From positions 930,001 through 994,000 of the forward strand of contig NZ_CP040443.1 of NCBI RefSeq assembly GCF_005843885.1: DNA of 64,000 nt. Direction: 5' to 3'. The notes beneath the pieces were generated by a model, which did not search any database, was not told the DNA's origin, and saw only the letters and a list, made by a program, of their open reading frames with translations. This DNA is from Escherichia sp. E4742 (lineage in GTDB: Bacteria > Pseudomonadota > Gammaproteobacteria > Enterobacterales > Enterobacteriaceae). This document shows, one piece after another, positions 63,425 to 64,000 of this stretch; the first letter of the stretch is position 1, and each line of letters begins with the position of its first letter. The position numbers and the translations under genes are program-made.

Positions 63425-64000
63425 TTACAGTCTGTCAGTAAACACCTCCAGTTCATGCTCCAGTGCCTGTACGGCAGTCTCCAGATTCATTTCCACATAT
63501 CCCATTGTGGTTGATACATTCTGGTGCCCGAGCATGTTTTTTACCAGGTGAAGATTACGCTCCGGAGTGCTCATCAGTATACTCGCCAGTGTATGTCTGA
63601 AACGATGTGGAGACACCTGAAAACCACACTCCTGAGATAATCTGCGGAAAAACGATTTCACAGGCTGCTCATCCGGCAGACCCGTTATACGTTTTGCTTC
63701 TGACACCGGCACAACAAAACGCTTGTAGTGGAAAAGATAGTCTTCCGGTGTGGCTCCCCGTCTGACGGCTTCATCCAGTAGTTTCTGCAGTTGTGGCTGT
63801 AACTGACGCGCAACCGGAATACGCCATTCTCTGTGAGTTTTACTACCTTCAGCCCGTAAATCGATCCATTTTTCTGCCGGACAAACATCCTTCAGACGTA
63901 AATGCAGTAACTGATTCAGACGCATTCCTGTGTAACGCAGGGTATTCACCACCGTCAGCCAGAACCACGCCGGCCTTATGGCACATTTGATATAAAGTCC
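63425..64000 (-). CDS. Tyrosine site-specific recombinase (partial, runs off the window)
   Basis: The frame is open to base 64000; 191 residues of the catalytic C-terminal domain are visible and the N terminus lies outside. Catalytic residues are all present: Arg in LRYTGMRLNQLLHL, the beta-hairpin Lys in EGSKTHREWRIP, HRFRHTLAS, GHQNVSTTMGYVE with the nucleophile Tyr. The arrangement is XerC/D- or integrase-like, and unlike the P4-type integrases usually found at pheV it points its 3' end toward the tRNA. It most likely belongs to an island inserted at pheV. Whether it is active cannot be judged from the fragment. Confidence 0.88.
   Translation of the reverse strand, partial: GLYIKCAIRPAWFWLTVVNTLRYTGMRLNQLLHLRLKDVCPAEKWIDLRAEGSKTHREWRIPVARQLQPQLQKLLDEAVRRGATPEDYLFHYKRFVVPVSEAKRITGLPDEQPVKSFFRRLSQECGFQVSPHRFRHTLASILMSTPERNLHLVKNMLGHQNVSTTMGYVEMNLETAVQALEHELEVFTDRL

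Overview
The window is a stretch of an Escherichia coli (or very closely related Escherichia) chromosome. Nearly every protein matches a known E. coli product almost residue for residue, gene order follows the K-12 segment from ubiH to the tRNA gene pheV, and REP/BIME and ERIC repeats sit between genes. It is not K-12: several genes are present that I do not place at these positions in K-12, and many proteins carry scattered substitutions relative to K-12 as I remember it.

Layout. 1-4.6 kb: ubiH (cut by the window edge), pepP, ygfB, then divergently zapA, 6S RNA (ssrS) and fau, followed by the SibC/IbsC type I toxin-antitoxin pair. 4.6-8 kb: serA, rpiA, argP. 8.2-13.7 kb: the Sbm (sleeping beauty mutase) operon scpA-argK-scpB-scpC, which would turn succinyl-CoA into propionyl-CoA; here scpC is broken by three small indels. 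13.7-21.1 kb: ygfI, yggE, argO, mscS and the glycolytic operon epd-pgk-fbaA. 21.4-24.5 kb: a PPC-domain protein gene and a complete, uncharacterised ECF-type ABC transporter (S, T, two ATPases), divergent from epd. 24.5-29.9 kb: yggC-yggD-yggF-yggP-cmtA-cmtB, a sugar or sugar-alcohol uptake and catabolism cluster with a mannitol-type PTS. 30.2-31.1 kb: an extra SPFH/prohibitin-type membrane protein. 31.4-39.3 kb: tktA, loiP, speB, an extra lipoprotein gene between speB and speA, speA, yqgB, yqgC, yqgD. 39.3-51.3 kb: metK, galP, sprT, endA, rsmE, gshB, yqgE, ruvX, yggR and the yggS-yggT-yggU-rdgB-hemW run. 51.3-63.1 kb: yggM, ansB, yggN, yggL-trmB, mutY-yggX-mltC, nupG, speC, yqgA. 63.1-64 kb: tRNA-Phe (pheV), then a tyrosine recombinase running off the window, so a pheV-inserted genomic island probably begins here.

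Functionally the window is mostly housekeeping: central carbon metabolism (fbaA, pgk, epd, tktA, rpiA), serine, methionine/SAM, glutathione and polyamine synthesis (speA/speB/speC), DNA and nucleotide quality control (mutY, rdgB, ruvX), and envelope functions (mscS, mltC, loiP). The less explored parts are the ECF transporter with its asymmetric ATPase pair, the SPFH gene, the lipoprotein gene inserted in the spe region, the decayed scpC, and the start of the pheV island. Site coordinates were counted by hand and may be off by a base.
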